DNA from: a virus
Length of the DNA stretch: 30,163 nucleotides
Reading direction: 5' to 3' (one strand)
Virus record (IMG/VR): IMGVR_UViG_3300042898_004604
Span: 1 to 30,163 of that record
Below are positions 1 through 7,823 of the stretch, one piece after another. The stretch's first letter is position 1, and the number at the start of each line of letters is the position of its first letter. The position numbers and the translations under genes were made by a program. The notes below the pieces were generated by a model. That model was not told the origin of the DNA. It did not search any database and was given only the letters and a program-made list of their open reading frames with translations.

Positions 1-1300
1 ACATATCTTTTGGATCAATCAATTTTAGTTTTTCAATTTCTTCCTTCTTAGATGTGAAATCTTGTTTTAATTTATCAAACATCTCTTTAGTTAAAGAGTA
101 GATTGGCATTCTTAAAAGATAATCATATGAACCATCTATCATTTCAATAGAAATTGATTCAATTTGTGTTATTATCTCATCCTTTGCTTTATTATTTACA
201 ACTATCTTACCATCTAGTATAGCTTTGATAAATTTACCACGATTACCTAATACTTTAAGTTCTTGTTGCATTTTATCAAGTTGATGGTCTTTTCTCAACT
301 GATAGTATGATAATCTAAAATCAACAAAATATTTAATTATATCTTCAACTCTTTCAAATATTTTTAATTTACCATTTTCATCTAATGTGTTGAAATTTTC
401 AGTTTCAGATTCTTCTAACTTTAGAAGTTTATATAATCTATCATCATCGGTAGTATCTAAACTATTTCTTGTGAATTTTAAAGTGTAATCAACATTGTCT
501 TTACAATTATCTTCATAAGATACAATATCTTTATTTTCTACTAATCTATCAAGTATTTCTTCATACTTTTCATATGTCATTGAAGGTGGTAATTCTGTGA
601 TTTTAACAGTTGTTGTGTTTACTCTAGATAAGGTACCTCTTATATACCATTTCTTAGAATTCTCAATATCTTGTGTATATGTTCCTGTAAATCCTATTAG
701 AGATGGTTTAACAGTAGTTATTTTCTTACCATTCAAATATTTAACACACACATCTATAATTTCTTTAACATCTCTGTTTAATATATTAGATGCAAATCCA
801 ACTGCAATACCAGAACCACCATTTATTAGAACAGTTGGTATAATAGGTAAGAAGAATTTAGGTTCAATTATTTCACCCTCTTCTTCTTTATAATTAAGTA
901 ATTCAAAATCCTTATACATCAGTCGAAAGTTAGGACTTAACTTAGTACCAATATAACGTGGAGCACCAGCTTGTGGTGATCTTAAGGATCCGAATTGTCC
1001 ATCTTCTTCTAAAAGTGGTGCATTATTTTTAAATTTCTGTGCTAAATTAATAATTGCATTTGACAAAGACATATCTCCGTGATGATAAAAAGCATCAGAA
1101 GCTACCTTACCAGATAATTGAAAAACTTTAAGATTCTTCTCAGAACCAGTTTTCCAAACAATATTAGCAATATGAATAATTTTCCTTTGAGTTGGTTTAA
1201 AACCATCTATGACAGATGGTATAGCTCTACCTTCAATAGAATAAAGTGCAAATTCTTTATATTCTTGAGAAAGGAACTCTGTTATTGATTTTTCAATCAT
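1..1300 (-). CDS. 52: DNA topoisomerase II medium subunit, gp52-like (partial, C-terminus off the left edge)
   Basis: Breakage-reunion (GyrA/ParC-type) subunit of a phage type IIA topoisomerase; with the large subunit encoded divergently next door it would relax DNA and support replication. Read on the minus strand from the ATG at 1300-1298, the frame stays open to base 1, giving about 433 residues. Visible marks are the start SITEFLSQEYKEFALYSIEG, the GFKPTQRKI segment (33-41), the HHGD motif (73-76), SPQAGAPRY at 108-116 with the probable catalytic Tyr116, and the NGGSGIAVGFASNI segment typical of type IIA enzymes. Spacing of the tyrosine fits T4 gp52 rather than host GyrA. The end is cut by the window, so total length is unknown. 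Any plus-strand reading frame here is antisense shadow. Confidence 0.95.
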   Translation of the reverse strand, partial: MIEKSITEFLSQEYKEFALYSIEGRAIPSVIDGFKPTQRKIIHIANIVWKTGSEKNLKVFQLSGKVASDAFYHHGDMSLSNAIINLAQKFKNNAPLLEEDGQFGSLRSPQAGAPRYIGTKLSPNFRLMYKDFELLNYKEEEGEIIEPKFFLPIIPTVLINGGSGIAVGFASNILNRDVKEIIDVCVKYLNGKKITTVKPSLIGFTGTYTQDIENSKKWYIRGTLSRVNTTTVKITELPPSMTYEKYEEILDRLVENKDIVSYEDNCKDNVDYTLKFTRNSLDTTDDDRLYKLLKLEESETENFNTLDENGKLKIFERVEDIIKYFVDFRLSYYQLRKDHQLDKMQQELKVLGNRGKFIKAILDGKIVVNNKAKDEIITQIESISIEMIDGSYDYLLRMPIYSLTKEMFDKLKQDFTSKKEEIEKLKLIDPKDM

Positions 1301-1348
1301 TATAATTTTTTAGTTTTTTATTCAGTATATATAATCGTAAATTTTAAT

Positions 1349-1361
1349 TTGTTTAAAACAA
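1349..1361. promoter_or_regulatory. palindrome between the divergent topoisomerase genes
   Basis: TTGTTTAAAACAA is a perfect palindrome around a central base, lying in the 91-base gap that must hold the promoters of both divergent topoisomerase genes. It could be an operator that co-regulates them. Given the AT-rich background, chance cannot be excluded. Confidence 0.25.
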
Positions 1362-1391
1362 GATTTAAAAACATACATATATATAACTATC

Positions 1392-3227
1392 ATGAGTATA
1401 GAAAAGAAATTTAAAAAATTAGATGATGTCTCACATGTTTTGCATAGGCCATCAATGTATATTGGATCTATAAAGCCACATACTGCAAAGAAGTATCTTT
1501 TAGAAGATGGAAAAATGATTCAAAGGGAGATAACTTATAACCCAGGTTTTCTCAAGATTTTTGATGAAATAATCACCAATTCTGTTGATGAACATAAAAG
1601 AGAAGGTTCAGTACTCAATATTATTAAAGTAACATTAAGTGGAAATATCATATCTGTTTGGGATAATGGTGGAATACCTGTTGTGAAACACGAAGAACAT
1701 GATGAGTGGATTCCAGAGATGGTATTCTCAAATCTTAAAGCCGGTTCTAATTTTAATGACGAAGAGGCTAGAATAGGAGCGGGAACTAATGGTGTTGGAT
1801 CTACATTAACTAATATTTATTCAGCTGAATTCAAAATATCTACCTGTGATGGTAAAAATTTATTCATACAAACTTTCAAAAATAATATGAGAGAAAGAGG
1901 TGATGTTAAAATAAAAAAATCTACGAAAAACTTCACAGAAATTAATTACACACCAGACTATGAGAAGTTTGGATTAGATGGATTAGATGAATCACACTCT
2001 AAAATGATTCAAAAAAGAGTTATTGATATTGCTGGATGTAATCCTGGTATTAAAGTTTATTTCAATAATGAGTTAATAACTTTGAAATCATTTGAAGATT
2101 ATGTTAAATTTTATAAACCAACATATTTTTATGAAACAAATAAAGATAAATCTTGGTCTATTGCTGTTGCACCAACTTCAGAAGGATTTCAACAAATATC
2201 ATTTGTTAATTCAACTGATACTTATGATGGTGGATCTCACGTTGATTACATCTTAAATCAAATAATATCTGAGATGAGAGAGTTCTTTCAGAAGAAACAT
2301 AAGGTTGATGTAAAACCATCAGAGTTTAAAAATCACATTTCAATTTTTATTAATTCAACAATTGTTAATCCAAGTTTCTCTTCTCAAACAAAAGAAAAAC
2401 TTATTACTGAGGTTAAAGATTTTGGATATACATATCAAGTACCTGAGAAATTAATTAAATCAATTTTAAAATCCGAAATAGTTGATTCTATACTTGACTG
2501 GGTTCAACAAAAGAAAAGTGCTGATGATAGTAAATTAGCTCGTGAATTAAATAAAAATCTATCTAAAATCAAAGTTGAAAAGTTAATTGATGCTAAAAAT
2601 AAAGATAGATGGAAATGCTCAATGGGTATATTTGAAGGTGATTCAGCGATATCTGCTTTTAGAAAGTATAGAGAACCACAATTTATGGGAGCTTTTGCAC
2701 TTAAAGGTAAATTTACAAATGTATCTGAATTAACAAATCAAAAATTAGTTCAAAATAATGAAGTTGTTAATTTAATGGCATCTATTGGTCTAAAACTGGG
2801 ACAAAAGCCAGATTTAAAAGACTTAAGATACGGAAAGATACTTTTTTATGTTGATGCTGATGTCGATGGTAATTCTATTGCTGGTCTTCTTCTAAACTTC
2901 TTTAATAAGTACTGGCCTGATTTATTTGATCGAAATATGGTTTATAAAGTTGAGACACCTATTGTAGTAACGATAAATAAGAAATCAAAAAAGAAGTTAT
3001 TATTCTATACACAAACTGAATATAATGAGTGGTCTTTAAAGGAAGATTTAAAACTTTGGGAGATTAAATATAAGAAAGGTCTCGCGGCACTTGTTGATGA
3101 TGAGTATCAAGAGATTATAAATAATCCAAAATTGACAAAGATTACTAAGGATGAGTTATCAGATGAGTATTTAGATATCTGGTTTGGTAAAAATTCAGAA
3201 CTTAGAAAAAATCAAATATTGAACTAA
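1392..3227 (+). CDS. 39: DNA topoisomerase II large subunit, fused gp39/gp60-like
   Basis: ATPase subunit (GyrB/ParE-type) of the phage type IIA topoisomerase, partner of the gp52-like subunit. The 611-residue protein begins with a GHKL ATPase domain: N-box DEIITNSVDEH (58-68), G1 box WDNGGIP (90-96) and G2 box GAGTNGVGS (129-137). The TOPRIM domain is in the same chain: EGDSA (about 415-419) and the metal-binding DADVDG (488-493). In T4 these regions are split between genes 39 and 60; here they are one gene, as in many T4 relatives. The start ATG follows an AT-rich leader without Shine-Dalgarno. Its stop overlaps the next start (TAATG), suggesting co-transcription with the downstream small genes. 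Confidence 0.95.
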   Translation: MSIEKKFKKLDDVSHVLHRPSMYIGSIKPHTAKKYLLEDGKMIQREITYNPGFLKIFDEIITNSVDEHKREGSVLNIIKVTLSGNIISVWDNGGIPVVKHEEHDEWIPEMVFSNLKAGSNFNDEEARIGAGTNGVGSTLTNIYSAEFKISTCDGKNLFIQTFKNNMRERGDVKIKKSTKNFTEINYTPDYEKFGLDGLDESHSKMIQKRVIDIAGCNPGIKVYFNNELITLKSFEDYVKFYKPTYFYETNKDKSWSIAVAPTSEGFQQISFVNSTDTYDGGSHVDYILNQIISEMREFFQKKHKVDVKPSEFKNHISIFINSTIVNPSFSSQTKEKLITEVKDFGYTYQVPEKLIKSILKSEIVDSILDWVQQKKSADDSKLARELNKNLSKIKVEKLIDAKNKDRWKCSMGIFEGDSAISAFRKYREPQFMGAFALKGKFTNVSELTNQKLVQNNEVVNLMASIGLKLGQKPDLKDLRYGKILFYVDADVDGNSIAGLLLNFFNKYWPDLFDRNMVYKVETPIVVTINKKSKKKLLFYTQTEYNEWSLKEDLKLWEIKYKKGLAALVDDEYQEIINNPKLTKITKDELSDEYLDIWFGKNSELRKNQILN

Positions 3228-3676
3228 TGCCACTACCACATTATCCAAGTTCAGTATCAGCAGCAATAGAGCCGATTTATTCAAACCTTTTTGAATTCAT
3301 ATTAATTACAGAGAATTATCATATGAAAGAATTAACTTATGAACTATCATATGTCAATACTATTGATGAAAATAAAATTCATATTAGTCTTCTAATTGAT
3401 ACAACACATTTTAAACATTTAAATTTTGATAATTTTCTCAAAGATATTAAATGTGTTATTCATATGTCACATGATAAACTAGGTAATATTCTTAATCAAT
3501 TCCTAATTGGTGTTAAATTTATAAAATCGGAAATAAAATTCACACATGATGATTCTAAAATATTAGAAGTTAAATTAGATTTAGATAATCTTTCTAGTGA
3601 GGAAATAAATGTACCAGTTGATGATTATTACATAAAATCACTTCAAAGAGATTTTAAGTTGAATAGTTTAATATAA
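3227..3676 (+). CDS. hypothetical protein, 149 aa
   Basis: I do not recognise this protein. It starts inside the stop codon of the topoisomerase large subunit gene (TAATG), so it is probably translationally coupled to it. It is a soluble, mixed alpha/beta-looking protein without signal peptide or membrane segment. It ends in SLQRDFKLNSLI, faintly like the end of the minus-strand protein at 22782-23147 (IQRDLKLSDL), which might reflect a shared C-terminal peptide or chance. Confidence 0.75.
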   Translation: MPLPHYPSSVSAAIEPIYSNLFEFILITENYHMKELTYELSYVNTIDENKIHISLLIDTTHFKHLNFDNFLKDIKCVIHMSHDKLGNILNQFLIGVKFIKSEIKFTHDDSKILEVKLDLDNLSSEEINVPVDDYYIKSLQRDFKLNSLI

Positions 3677-3681
3677 TTAAT

Positions 3682-3689
3682 TATATTTG
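3682..3689 (+). promoter_or_regulatory. Bacteroidota-type -7 element TATATTTG, near-leaderless
   Basis: TATATTTG matches the Bacteroidota -7 consensus TAnnTTTG. The ATG of the next gene begins only seven bases after its last base, so a transcript from here would be leaderless or nearly so. No clear TTTG element is seen at -33. Confidence 0.4.
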
Positions 3690-3695
3690 TGGGTG

Positions 3696-4031
3696 ATGCG
3701 AACTCGCGCTTGGAGAAGATATAAGTTAGAAGTGATTGTCAAGAGAAGACTTAAAAAGTTTAACTCTGAGGGCAGTTGGTGGAGCTATATTACACCCAAT
3801 AGTGATAAAATTAAAAATCCTATTTGGTCTGATGAAATTGGATCACAAGATTCTCATTTCTATAAAACCGGAGTAACAAGAAGATGTGATAGTAGATATG
3901 AAGTTAAATATTCACCTAATCGTAAATATTCATATTATAGAGATATGAAAAAAAATAGAGATTCTTTTGGCACAAGAGAATTAGATAAAAGACAATTCTT
4001 AAAAATACTTAAAGAAAATGGACTTAGATAG
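3696..4031 (+). CDS. hypothetical basic protein, 111 aa
   Basis: Unrecognised small protein, rich in Arg, Lys, Tyr and Trp (for example RAWRRYKLEVIVKRRLKKF near the start and many K/R residues throughout), so it may bind nucleic acid or an acidic partner. I chose the ATG at 3696 over the in-frame TTG at 3687, because the TTG lies inside a TATATTTG promoter-like element. Its 3' end overlaps the next gene by 14 bases in another frame. Confidence 0.7.
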   Translation: MRTRAWRRYKLEVIVKRRLKKFNSEGSWWSYITPNSDKIKNPIWSDEIGSQDSHFYKTGVTRRCDSRYEVKYSPNRKYSYYRDMKKNRDSFGTRELDKRQFLKILKENGLR

Positions 4032-4548
4032 TATTATACCAAATAATAGTGATTGGAAAGTCTCTAAAAACAGAGTCTTTAAGAAAAATATTGCTTGGGT
4101 TCCAATACTTGATATCGTTGATGATAATTTGATATACATCTTTCTAGATATAAGAATGTCTAAAGACATTTTAAAAGTGGTTAAGAATTTACAAAAAACA
4201 GATACTGAATTCTATTTTATATCACCACTTTTTGCTGATCCAGGATTTAATGGAGATTTCAATGAAATAAATATTAAAAACTATCTTAAAGATTATTCTA
4301 AGTCACAATTTTATGATGGGTTTGAGAAAATAGAATTTGATTTTATTGGAAATTTAATAGGATATTGTAAAAAAGAAAATTGTATTGAATTATTAAAAGA
4401 TATATACTTAGAAGTTAATAAAGAAGTTCAAAGTAAATTTTGGGATCATTATGCTAATAAAGAATATTTTAAAACAAAAAGAGAAGATATAAGAGAAATT
4501 TTTAATTCATTGTATAGAGATATACAACTACAACAGATACTAAGATGA
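4018..4548 (+). CDS. hypothetical protein, 176 aa
   Basis: I do not recognise this protein. It starts within the end of the preceding gene (14-base overlap) and its stop overlaps the next start (ATGATG at 4545), so it belongs to a run of tightly coupled genes following the topoisomerase large subunit. It has no signal peptide or membrane helix; the second half is lysine- and glutamate-rich and probably helical (about residues 120-176). Confidence 0.75.
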   Translation: MDLDSIIPNNSDWKVSKNRVFKKNIAWVPILDIVDDNLIYIFLDIRMSKDILKVVKNLQKTDTEFYFISPLFADPGFNGDFNEINIKNYLKDYSKSQFYDGFEKIEFDFIGNLIGYCKKENCIELLKDIYLEVNKEVQSKFWDHYANKEYFKTKREDIREIFNSLYRDIQLQQILR

Positions 4549-4808
4549 TGAATCATGATCAAAGAGAAATATTAGAAGATGGTGATTATTTTGATAATGA
4601 CTATTGGGACTACTATGAGTATGAACATTATTTTGATTATGGATACTATGGAGATGATGTATCATATGAAAGAAAGGAGAACGGCTTAGTTGATTGGTCT
4701 GAGGAGATACCAGTTGCTGTAAAGAGACAGCATAAAATTGATGAAATTTTAGGAAATATAGATGATAAATCGAATAGCTTAGATAAATTCTGGCCGAAGA
4801 ATGATTGA
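4545..4808 (+). CDS. small acidic Tyr/Asp-rich protein, 87 aa
   Basis: Unrecognised. The N-terminal half is remarkable: residues about 9-40 are almost wholly Asp, Glu, Tyr, Phe, Trp, Gly and His (for example DYFDNDYWDYYEYEHYFDYG), with almost no basic residues, whereas the second half looks like an ordinary helical domain with lysines. Small acidic aromatic-rich phage proteins can mimic DNA or bind RNA polymerase, but nothing here proves that. It overlaps the preceding gene by four bases and is followed by the RNase H leader hairpin. The opposing minus-strand frame is a shadow. Confidence 0.7.
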   Translation: MMNHDQREILEDGDYFDNDYWDYYEYEHYFDYGYYGDDVSYERKENGLVDWSEEIPVAVKRQHKIDEILGNIDDKSNSLDKFWPKND

Positions 4809-4822
4809 TTGAAAACTAAAAG

Positions 4823-4848
4823 TATTTTACTCACTATAAAGTAAAATA
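4823..4848 (+). promoter_or_regulatory. hairpin in the RNase H leader
   Basis: TATTTTACT and AGTAAAATA form a perfect 9-bp stem with an 8-base loop, ending 11 bases before the RNase H start codon. It is AT-only apart from one G-C pair and lacks a T-run, so it is more likely a leader RNA structure than a terminator. Confidence 0.3.
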
Positions 4849-4859
4849 TAACAATTTCA

Positions 4860-5843
4860 ATGTTACTAAACTTAATAATAGACGGCAATTATATACTTTC
4901 AAGATTAGTTTTTACATTACATAAGAATAATCTTTTATATGGTGCTCTTAGTCAATCTTTAGAAAATACAATTATAAGCTACAAAAAGCTTTATCCATTC
5001 ACCAACATTTATCTAGTATCCGATTCAAAGGAAAAGTCTTGGAGAAAGAATTTAAATAGTAATTATAAAGCTACTCGAAAAAAAGATACCGATATTGATT
5101 GGTCTTTTGTTTATAAGGTTTATGATGAATTTAAACAAAATATAAAGGGTGCTAGAATTTTAGAGTCACCAAGAATAGAAGGTGACGATTGGATTGCATT
5201 TCTAGTTCATAAAAATAATCAAAATAAACAATCTAATTTCATAGTATCTAATGATTATGATATTAAGCAACTATTAAAATTTGATATTGAAAATGAGTGG
5301 ATAAATTTCATGAGTAATGAAATGTATAATCAGGAGAAGATATTTTTACCTAAAAACTATCAAATATTTATAAATAAAATACAAGGTAAGTCAAACGATG
5401 ATATTTTCAATTTAAATGATAATACAGAATTTTTAAACTTAATGTTTAGATTTATAAATAAATATAATTTAAATGAAATTGACTCAATTGAGTCACTAAT
5501 GATTAAAATTATATCTGGTGATACAAGTGATAATATTCAATCAGTATATCAAACAAGTAAATCTGGTAAGGTAAGAGGAATTGGTGCCAAGGGAGCTCAA
5601 TCTGTATATGATTCATATCTAGTAGAATTTGGCGAACCGTCTTTACAAGATCCCGATTTGTTTGAAAACATAGCGGATATTATCTGTGAAAAAAAGAAAG
5701 TTTCTAAGACTAATATACAACCAATAGTATCAAGAATTCAAGAAAATATGAAACTTATTGATCTAAGAGTATATAACTTTCCACCGGAAATTGTAGATAG
5801 TATGAATAATGTTTATAACCAAAATATAGTATGGCAGAGTTAA
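4860..5843 (+). CDS. rnh: RNase H, FEN-family 5'-3' exonuclease (T4 Rnh type)
   Basis: Flap/5' nuclease expected to remove RNA primers of lagging-strand fragments, working with gp32 and the polymerase complex. The 327-residue chain carries the family residues in order: Asp8 in LIIDGNY, the basic arch region WRKNLNSNYKATRK (61-74), EGDD (107-110), SNDYD (130-134), GDTSDNI (220-226) and the helix-three-turn-helix GKVRGIGAKGA (236-246). T4 RNase H is 305 residues, so length fits. The ATG is the first codon after an AT-rich leader with a hairpin. Its 3' end overlaps the next gene by 13 bases, so the two are probably co-translated. Confidence 0.92.
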   Translation: MLLNLIIDGNYILSRLVFTLHKNNLLYGALSQSLENTIISYKKLYPFTNIYLVSDSKEKSWRKNLNSNYKATRKKDTDIDWSFVYKVYDEFKQNIKGARILESPRIEGDDWIAFLVHKNNQNKQSNFIVSNDYDIKQLLKFDIENEWINFMSNEMYNQEKIFLPKNYQIFINKIQGKSNDDIFNLNDNTEFLNLMFRFINKYNLNEIDSIESLMIKIISGDTSDNIQSVYQTSKSGKVRGIGAKGAQSVYDSYLVEFGEPSLQDPDLFENIADIICEKKKVSKTNIQPIVSRIQENMKLIDLRVYNFPPEIVDSMNNVYNQNIVWQS

Positions 5844-6223
5844 TAGATGTTGCAAATGCGATGTTTAGAAATAAGAAAGATTGGAAAAATATAACTGATT
5901 TAGATAAAGAGAAATTCTTTTTTATCTTCAATCGGTATTTTTCCAAAAAATTTACAACAAAATCACAATTATTAAATAATAAGAATGTGGATAAAAGTAC
6001 ATCACTAGATTTGTGGTATTACTTTATGTTGGATAAACCATACCCTAATTGGTTTTGGTCAAAAAGTCCTAAGTTTGAAAAAACTGATATACCTGATAGT
6101 GATTTCAAATTACTTTTCCTAAAACTAGGACTTAATAAAGAACAGGATTTAATCTATTTATTGGATAACTATCCAGATTTGATGCAAGAAGAATTAAAAT
6201 TTTACAAAACAAAAATAAAATAA
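5831..6223 (+). CDS. probable sliding-clamp loader small subunit, gp62-like
   Basis: Probable small subunit of the phage clamp loader, partner of a gp44-like ATPase outside this window. The 130-residue layout resembles short gp62 homologues of T4-type phages as I remember them: an N-terminal helix, FIFNRYFSKK (about 31-40, compare F-x-x-NR-x-x-S), then DLWYYFMLDKPYPNWFWSK (about 60-78, compare the aromatic/proline segment of gp62), then a C-terminal helical part with LGLNKEQ and LLDNYPDLMQEEL. T4 gp62 itself is longer (187 residues). It sits between RNase H and NusG and overlaps rnh by 13 bases, a replication context that fits. The call rests on pattern similarity only; a structure search would settle it. 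Confidence 0.5.
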   Translation: MAELIDVANAMFRNKKDWKNITDLDKEKFFFIFNRYFSKKFTTKSQLLNNKNVDKSTSLDLWYYFMLDKPYPNWFWSKSPKFEKTDIPDSDFKLLFLKLGLNKEQDLIYLLDNYPDLMQEELKFYKTKIK

Positions 6224-6224
6224 T

Positions 6225-6764
6225 ATGGCAGATTCAATGAATTGGTACGCAATTAGAACTCAAAATAACAGAGAACGTAGTGTTTTTGAGAAATTAAACC
6301 TGGAAATTATTAGATCCGGATTAAATGATGTTATCGGAAGACACATAATCCCAACTGAAAAGGTTTTTAGTGTTAAAAATGGTAAAAAAATAGCTAAAGA
6401 AAAGATTATCTATCCAGGATATTTATTTCTCGAAACCTCAGCTGTTGGTGAGATTAATAACTTCTTAAAGGGTATAAATGGTGCCGCTGGGTTTGTTAAA
6501 AGTAAATCAGGTGATATCACTCCATTAAAAGAGATTGAGGTTAGTAGAATGATTAAGGATCAAGATACTAATGACAATATAACAACATCAACGAGTCTTT
6601 TCTCAAAGGGTGAAGAAATTAAGGTTACCGAAGGAGCATTCTCAACTTTTAAAGGCACGATAACATCAGTAGATTCCGAAAAACAAAAGATAAAAGTTGA
6701 AATTTTGATTTTCTCAAGACCAACTGAAGTTGAGTTAGATTTCCTTCAAGTAGAAAGGGTATAA
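6225..6764 (+). CDS. nusG: NusG transcription elongation/antitermination factor
   Basis: Full-length NusG: it binds RNA polymerase across the cleft and modulates pausing, termination by Rho and coupling to translation. Of 179 residues, an NGN domain covers about 5-115 (NWYAIRTQNNRERSVFEKL, then PTEKVFSVKNGKKI and YPGYLFLE) and a KOW domain about 125-179 (GEEIKVTEGAFSTFKGTI, ending in EVELDFLQVERV). The PTEKV...NGKKI...YPGY pattern and the unbroken length look like Bacteroidota NusG, so I infer capture from a host. It starts one base after the gp62-like stop and is followed directly by another gene, placing it in the replication operon. Phage NusG homologues are uncommon. Confidence 0.93.
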   Translation: MADSMNWYAIRTQNNRERSVFEKLNLEIIRSGLNDVIGRHIIPTEKVFSVKNGKKIAKEKIIYPGYLFLETSAVGEINNFLKGINGAAGFVKSKSGDITPLKEIEVSRMIKDQDTNDNITTSTSLFSKGEEIKVTEGAFSTFKGTITSVDSEKQKIKVEILIFSRPTEVELDFLQVERV

Positions 6765-6974
6765 ATGAGAGAAGTTGATGAAGATTTTTTAGATAGAATA
6801 AATAAAGCATCTAATATAATTGCTTTAAAATCCAGAAGAGCTGGTGCTAGCTGGATGGTGGCGTCGGCAGCTGTTGCTGCATCAATTTTTTCAATAAATA
6901 ATAGTAATAAAATTTCGAAAATTTCGAAAATATTGAAAAATATAAAAGAAGATGATAGATGTAAAAATATTTGA
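6765..6974 (+). CDS. small putative membrane protein, 69 aa
   Basis: Unrecognised. The ATG follows immediately after the nusG stop (TAAATG), indicating coupling. Residues about 28-45 (GASWMVASAAVAASIFSI) form one hydrophobic stretch that could be a single membrane helix; the rest is charged. The tail (KISKISKILKNIKED) is encoded by a short direct DNA repeat (AATTTCGAAA twice around 6911-6930) and would form an amphipathic helix. Confidence 0.6.
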   Translation: MREVDEDFLDRINKASNIIALKSRRAGASWMVASAAVAASIFSINNSNKISKISKILKNIKEDDRCKNI

Positions 6975-7428
6975 TTCTAAAGAAGATGTATCAGTTTATG
7001 TAAATGATGATATTGATTTCACTGCATTAAAACTATTATATGATAATTGTCTAAGAGTAGGATCTTCAGATAACTCAAATATAACTGTGGCTACTGTTCA
7101 TCCAAGTCTCTGGTTTGGTGATCTATTTGAGTATATACAAAAATCAGTAAAAGTAGTTCCAAAGGGTCCATCTTTTCAATTAATTAAAATTGAAAATAAT
7201 CAATTGGTTTATTATAATAAAAACGTAGAAACGAAGAATTTTTATTCCGACATTGAATTAAAAAAATTCTTCGAAGAAGATTGTATATATAAATCACTGG
7301 CTTTGTTTTCGATTTGTAAATATTTAGATATGACAAATCTTTCAACAACTTGGACAATTAGATGTGTCGATATTCTAACTAAAGAAGAAATGCGTGATAA
7401 AAAGTTAGATAGTATTATTAATATATAA
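6952..7428 (+). CDS. hypothetical protein, 158 aa
   Basis: Unrecognised soluble protein. Its start lies inside the end of the preceding gene (23-base overlap). It contains a CxxxxxLxMTNLS-type segment near residue 115-130 and several tryptophans and cysteines, but no motif I can assign. It closes the run of overlapping genes that starts at RNase H; an intergenic gap of about 95 bases follows. Confidence 0.75.
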   Translation: MIDVKIFDSKEDVSVYVNDDIDFTALKLLYDNCLRVGSSDNSNITVATVHPSLWFGDLFEYIQKSVKVVPKGPSFQLIKIENNQLVYYNKNVETKNFYSDIELKKFFEEDCIYKSLALFSICKYLDMTNLSTTWTIRCVDILTKEEMRDKKLDSIINI

Positions 7429-7522
7429 TATATCAAGTTTTAATCAGGTGTTGAGTGATGTGTGTTAGTCGATTGAAACTCAAAATATAATATATCTATG
7501 GACTCTGAGAGTTATATATGTA

Positions 7523-7795
7523 ATGAAGAAGATAAACAGACCGCGCCTAGCGACAGTATTTCTAATGATCGCAATGTTTCTAAACCCCTTAGGTTTCGAC
7601 GCGGTTCAACTGATTTTAATAAAATTAACAGGTTCCTTATTAAGTGCGAATTTGGTATTGTATTGCCTTGCAGTGTTCTTTTTTGGATTATATTTCTACT
7701 TCTCAGGTAATAATCCTTTTAAAGAAGTTAGAGATATAATAAAAAGTGTTTATTATGATAAAATAAAACATTTTAAATACAAAGGTTGGTGGTAA
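7523..7795 (+). CDS. small membrane protein, two predicted helices, 90 aa
   Basis: Function unknown. After a short basic N-terminus (MKKINRPRL) there are hydrophobic stretches at about 10-34 and 42-62, followed by a basic C-terminal tail rich in Lys and aromatic residues, so it is probably a two-helix inner-membrane protein with the tail in the cytoplasm. A second open frame (7498-7710, 70 aa, also ending in a hydrophobic helix) overlaps it almost entirely; I prefer this frame because it covers the whole interval and has a normal membrane-protein layout. The gap before it holds a possible stem (TTGAGT at 7451-7456 with ACTCAA at 7478-7483). Confidence 0.6.
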   Translation: MKKINRPRLATVFLMIAMFLNPLGFDAVQLILIKLTGSLLSANLVLYCLAVFFFGLYFYFSGNNPFKEVRDIIKSVYYDKIKHFKYKGWW

Positions 7796-7823
7796 ATCAA
7801 TTATACTATTTAATATATACTTT

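Noticed and set aside
597-893. Plus-strand 98-aa open frame
   Set aside because: It lies antisense within the gp52-like topoisomerase gene, which has clear family motifs.
5366-5460. TATAAATA copies at about 5368 and 5453
   Set aside because: Both lie inside the RNase H coding region, away from any gene start, and are expected by chance in AT-rich sequence.
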